In this document: piece by piece, positions 62,813-64,000 of the stretch
How the letters are laid out: each line of letters starts with the position of its first letter
Position numbering within the stretch: the first letter of the stretch is position 1
Source of the DNA: an uncultured Prevotella sp.
GTDB lineage: Bacteria; Bacteroidota; Bacteroidia; Bacteroidales; Bacteroidaceae
Direction of reading: 5' to 3'
NCBI GenBank assembly: GCA_934256705.1
Contig: CAKQPF010000001.1
Span: forward strand, 1-64,000
DNA length: 64,000 bases
Made by a program: the position numbers and the translations under genes
Notes under the pieces: generated by a model
Database searches by the model: none
Told to the model about the DNA's origin: nothing
The model's input: only the letters and a program-made list of their open reading frames with translations

Positions 62813-63346
62813 ATGAATAACCCAATCCTAAAGAAGCATCTGAGAGTAGTTCCAGACTTCCCGATTCCAGGAATCCAATTCCAGGACATCGCCACCCTAT
62901 TCGACAATCCTGAGTGCCTCCACATCATGCGCGATGAGATGGTGGAGCTCTACAAAGGCAAAGGCATCACAAAGGTGGTAGGCCTCGAAAGCCGCGGATT
63001 CCTGCTCGGCCCTATCATTGCCAGCGAGCTCAATACTGGTTTCGTAATGGCACGCAAGCCAGGCAAACTGCCAGGCGAAGTGATAGAATACGAATACAAG
63101 AAGGAATACGGCACCGATAAAATCGCCATGCTCAAGGATGCCATCAGCCCAGACGATGTCGTGCTCATCCACGACGACCTCCTTGCCACCGGTGGCAGCA
63201 TGCTCGCGGCCTACAATCTCGTGAAATCGTTCAATCCGAAGAAAATCTATATCAGTTGCATCATCGAACTGACCATCGAGGGTCTCAACGGTCGTGAGGT
63301 GCTCAAGCAGACCGGCTCTGAGGTCACCTCCCTCCTTGTAGTATAA
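62813..63346 (+). CDS. apt: Adenine phosphoribosyltransferase
   Basis: 177 residues, full length. The PRPP-binding motif VLIHDDLLATGGS (about 123-135) and GLESRGFLLGP (about 58-68) mark a type I phosphoribosyltransferase specific for adenine. It salvages adenine to AMP in the cytoplasm. Followed by an intrinsic terminator. Confidence 0.95.
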   Translation: MNNPILKKHLRVVPDFPIPGIQFQDIATLFDNPECLHIMRDEMVELYKGKGITKVVGLESRGFLLGPIIASELNTGFVMARKPGKLPGEVIEYEYKKEYGTDKIAMLKDAISPDDVVLIHDDLLATGGSMLAAYNLVKSFNPKKIYISCIIELTIEGLNGREVLKQTGSEVTSLLVV

Positions 63347-63356
63347 TCGAGCCAAG

Positions 63357-63389
63357 CGGTGTTTTCCTCCACGAAAGCACCGTTTCTTC
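63357..63389 (+). terminator. Intrinsic terminator behind apt
   Basis: Ten-bp stem CGGTGTTTTC/GAAAGCACCG (63357-63366, 63373-63382, one G.U pair), six-nt loop, then TTTCTTC, 11 nt behind the apt stop. Confidence 0.8.
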
Positions 63390-63408
63390 GTATTAAAACG
63401 CCCCCATT

Positions 63409-63494
63409 CCAATAGCATAGGTATTGCAATGTAAAAGCATAGTTATTGCAACGTAAAAGCATAGCTATTACCTCGCAATATCTATGCTATTGCA
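63409..63494. repeat. 22-bp-unit repeat array (family B), copy 5
   Basis: Three forward units at 22-bp spacing (AGCATAGGTATTGCAATGT, AGCATAGTTATTGCAACGT, AGCATAGCTATTACCTCGC) and a final inverted unit AATATCTATGCTATTGCA. Between apt and uvrC, beside a parS-like site. Confidence 0.85.
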
Positions 63495-63567
63495 CACAGC
63501 CCCCAAAATGCCCATTCCAAGGCATCCATCCAGCCGCCACCGCGTCCGCCCGCCAATAAAAAGGATA

Positions 63568-63596
63568 GCCACTGTGTCCGCCGCGTTACCGGCGGA
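63568..63596 (-). repeat. Family A hairpin repeat, copy 14
   Basis: Minus-strand arms TCCGCCG/CGGCGGA, loop GTAACG, tail CACAGTGGC. Confidence 0.85.
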
Positions 63597-63769
63597 TGTA
63601 AGCAGGCCCAGGCAAGGAAACGCAAGCAAGGCATCCCGGCGGCGTCAGCCATTCTTCATTCTTCATTCTTCATTTACATTCACCCCGATTCCATCGCAAT
63701 GTTTCGCACTTAAAGCATTACTTTAACGCCAATCATAATTCGCTGATTTTGAATAAATAAAGATAAAAT

Positions 63770-63785
63770 TGTTTCACGTGGAACA
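63770..63785. promoter_or_regulatory. parS-like site 2, overlapping the uvrC start
   Basis: TGTTTCACGTGGAACA, the exact reverse complement of site 1. Its last base is the A of the uvrC ATG. Confidence 0.75.
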
Positions 63786-64000
63786 TGAACAGACCGCAAG
63801 AAGATAACAAAGCACGCATAGAGCGACTCAAGCAGATAGTACTCGCCATGCCAGAGAAGCCTGGATCGTACCAATACTACGATGTGGACGGAGTAATCAT
63901 ATACGTAGGAAAGGCGAAAAACCTCAAGAAAAGGGTCTCTTCCTACTTCCACAAAGAGGTGGATAGATTCAAGACAAAAGTGCTCGTTTCGAAGATTCAA
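63785..64000 (+). CDS. uvrC: Excinuclease ABC subunit C, N-terminal part (cut by window end)
   Basis: First 72 codons only; the frame is open to the window edge. [34 protein letters not shown] (about 22-55) is the GIY-YIG nuclease start of UvrC, with the conserved Tyr and the KAKNLKKRV arginine motif. UvrC makes both incisions in nucleotide excision repair together with UvrAB. The ATG directly follows a parS-like site, so ParB binding could affect its expression. Confidence 0.9.
   Translation, partial: MNRPQEDNKARIERLKQIVLAMPEKPGSYQYYDVDGVIIYVGKAKNLKKRVSSYFHKEVDRFKTKVLVSKIQ

Noticed and set aside
1..64000. tRNA or rRNA genes, complete IS elements, prophage genes, riboswitches
   Set aside because: Looked for on both strands; no cloverleaf with TTCGAATC-type arm, no transposase or phage structural frame, and no recognisable riboswitch core was found.

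Overview
The window looks like chromosomal DNA of a Bacteroidales bacterium, most likely a Prevotella-type gut or oral species (inference). It has SusC/SusD-type outer-membrane uptake genes, BspA-like leucine-rich-repeat surface proteins, a FeoA-FeoB fusion, a three-subunit fumarate reductase, the acpP-fabF-rnc order, no visible Shine-Dalgarno sequences, and many promoters of the Bacteroidetes type (TTTG, about 20 nt, TAnnTTTG). I see no tRNA, rRNA, CRISPR array, complete IS or prophage.

Layout. 0.4-9.8 kb (minus strand): an uptake locus of SusC, SusD, a DUF4843 lipoprotein, a PKD-like lipoprotein and two periplasmic TlpA-type thioredoxins. 10.5-23.2 kb (minus): housekeeping genes (free-Met-sulfoxide reductase, PBP4-type carboxypeptidase, signal peptidase I, dapB, rnc, fabF, acpP, S41 protease, parE, a GNAT-like protein). 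23.5-26.1 kb: a secreted GH3 glycosidase. 26.9-35.4 kb: a probable extracellular nucleic-acid locus, made of a TonB-dependent receptor, a two-OB-fold lipoprotein and a NUC-family nuclease on minus, with a divergent secreted endonuclease/exonuclease/phosphatase. 35.7-36.8 kb: dusB with an unusual in-frame insertion. 38.1-44.4 kb: two BspA-like genes and an autoregulated-looking ATPase gene. 45.2-47.9 kb: ferrous iron uptake. 48.2 kb: a MaoC-type hydratase. 49.1-55.9 kb: a signalling cluster of a membrane-bound LuxR-type regulator, an intact sensor kinase and a paralogous degenerate pseudokinase. 56.5-60.5 kb: fumarate reductase operon interrupted by a four-helix-bundle gene. 60.7-64.0 kb: mnmG, apt and the start of uvrC, with two parS-like sites that suggest proximity to the replication origin.

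The most unusual property is the density and order of small intergenic repeats. At least six families can be separated: (A) about 15 copies of a short hairpin with a conserved loop and a conserved CACAGTGGC tail, whose arms differ between copies by paired, compensating changes, and one copy of which lies in frame inside dusB; (B) arrays of 22-bp units ending in a palindrome; (C) a 244-bp MITE present as two identical copies, each with its own 8-bp target duplication; (D) GTCTGGAAGACA/CCCGGGAC palindromes; (E) C-rich hairpins directly behind stop codons; (F) AT-rich inverted repeats. The best candidates for an undescribed system are family A (a structured, apparently mobile element that can become protein-coding) and the kinase/pseudokinase/membrane-LuxR cluster.
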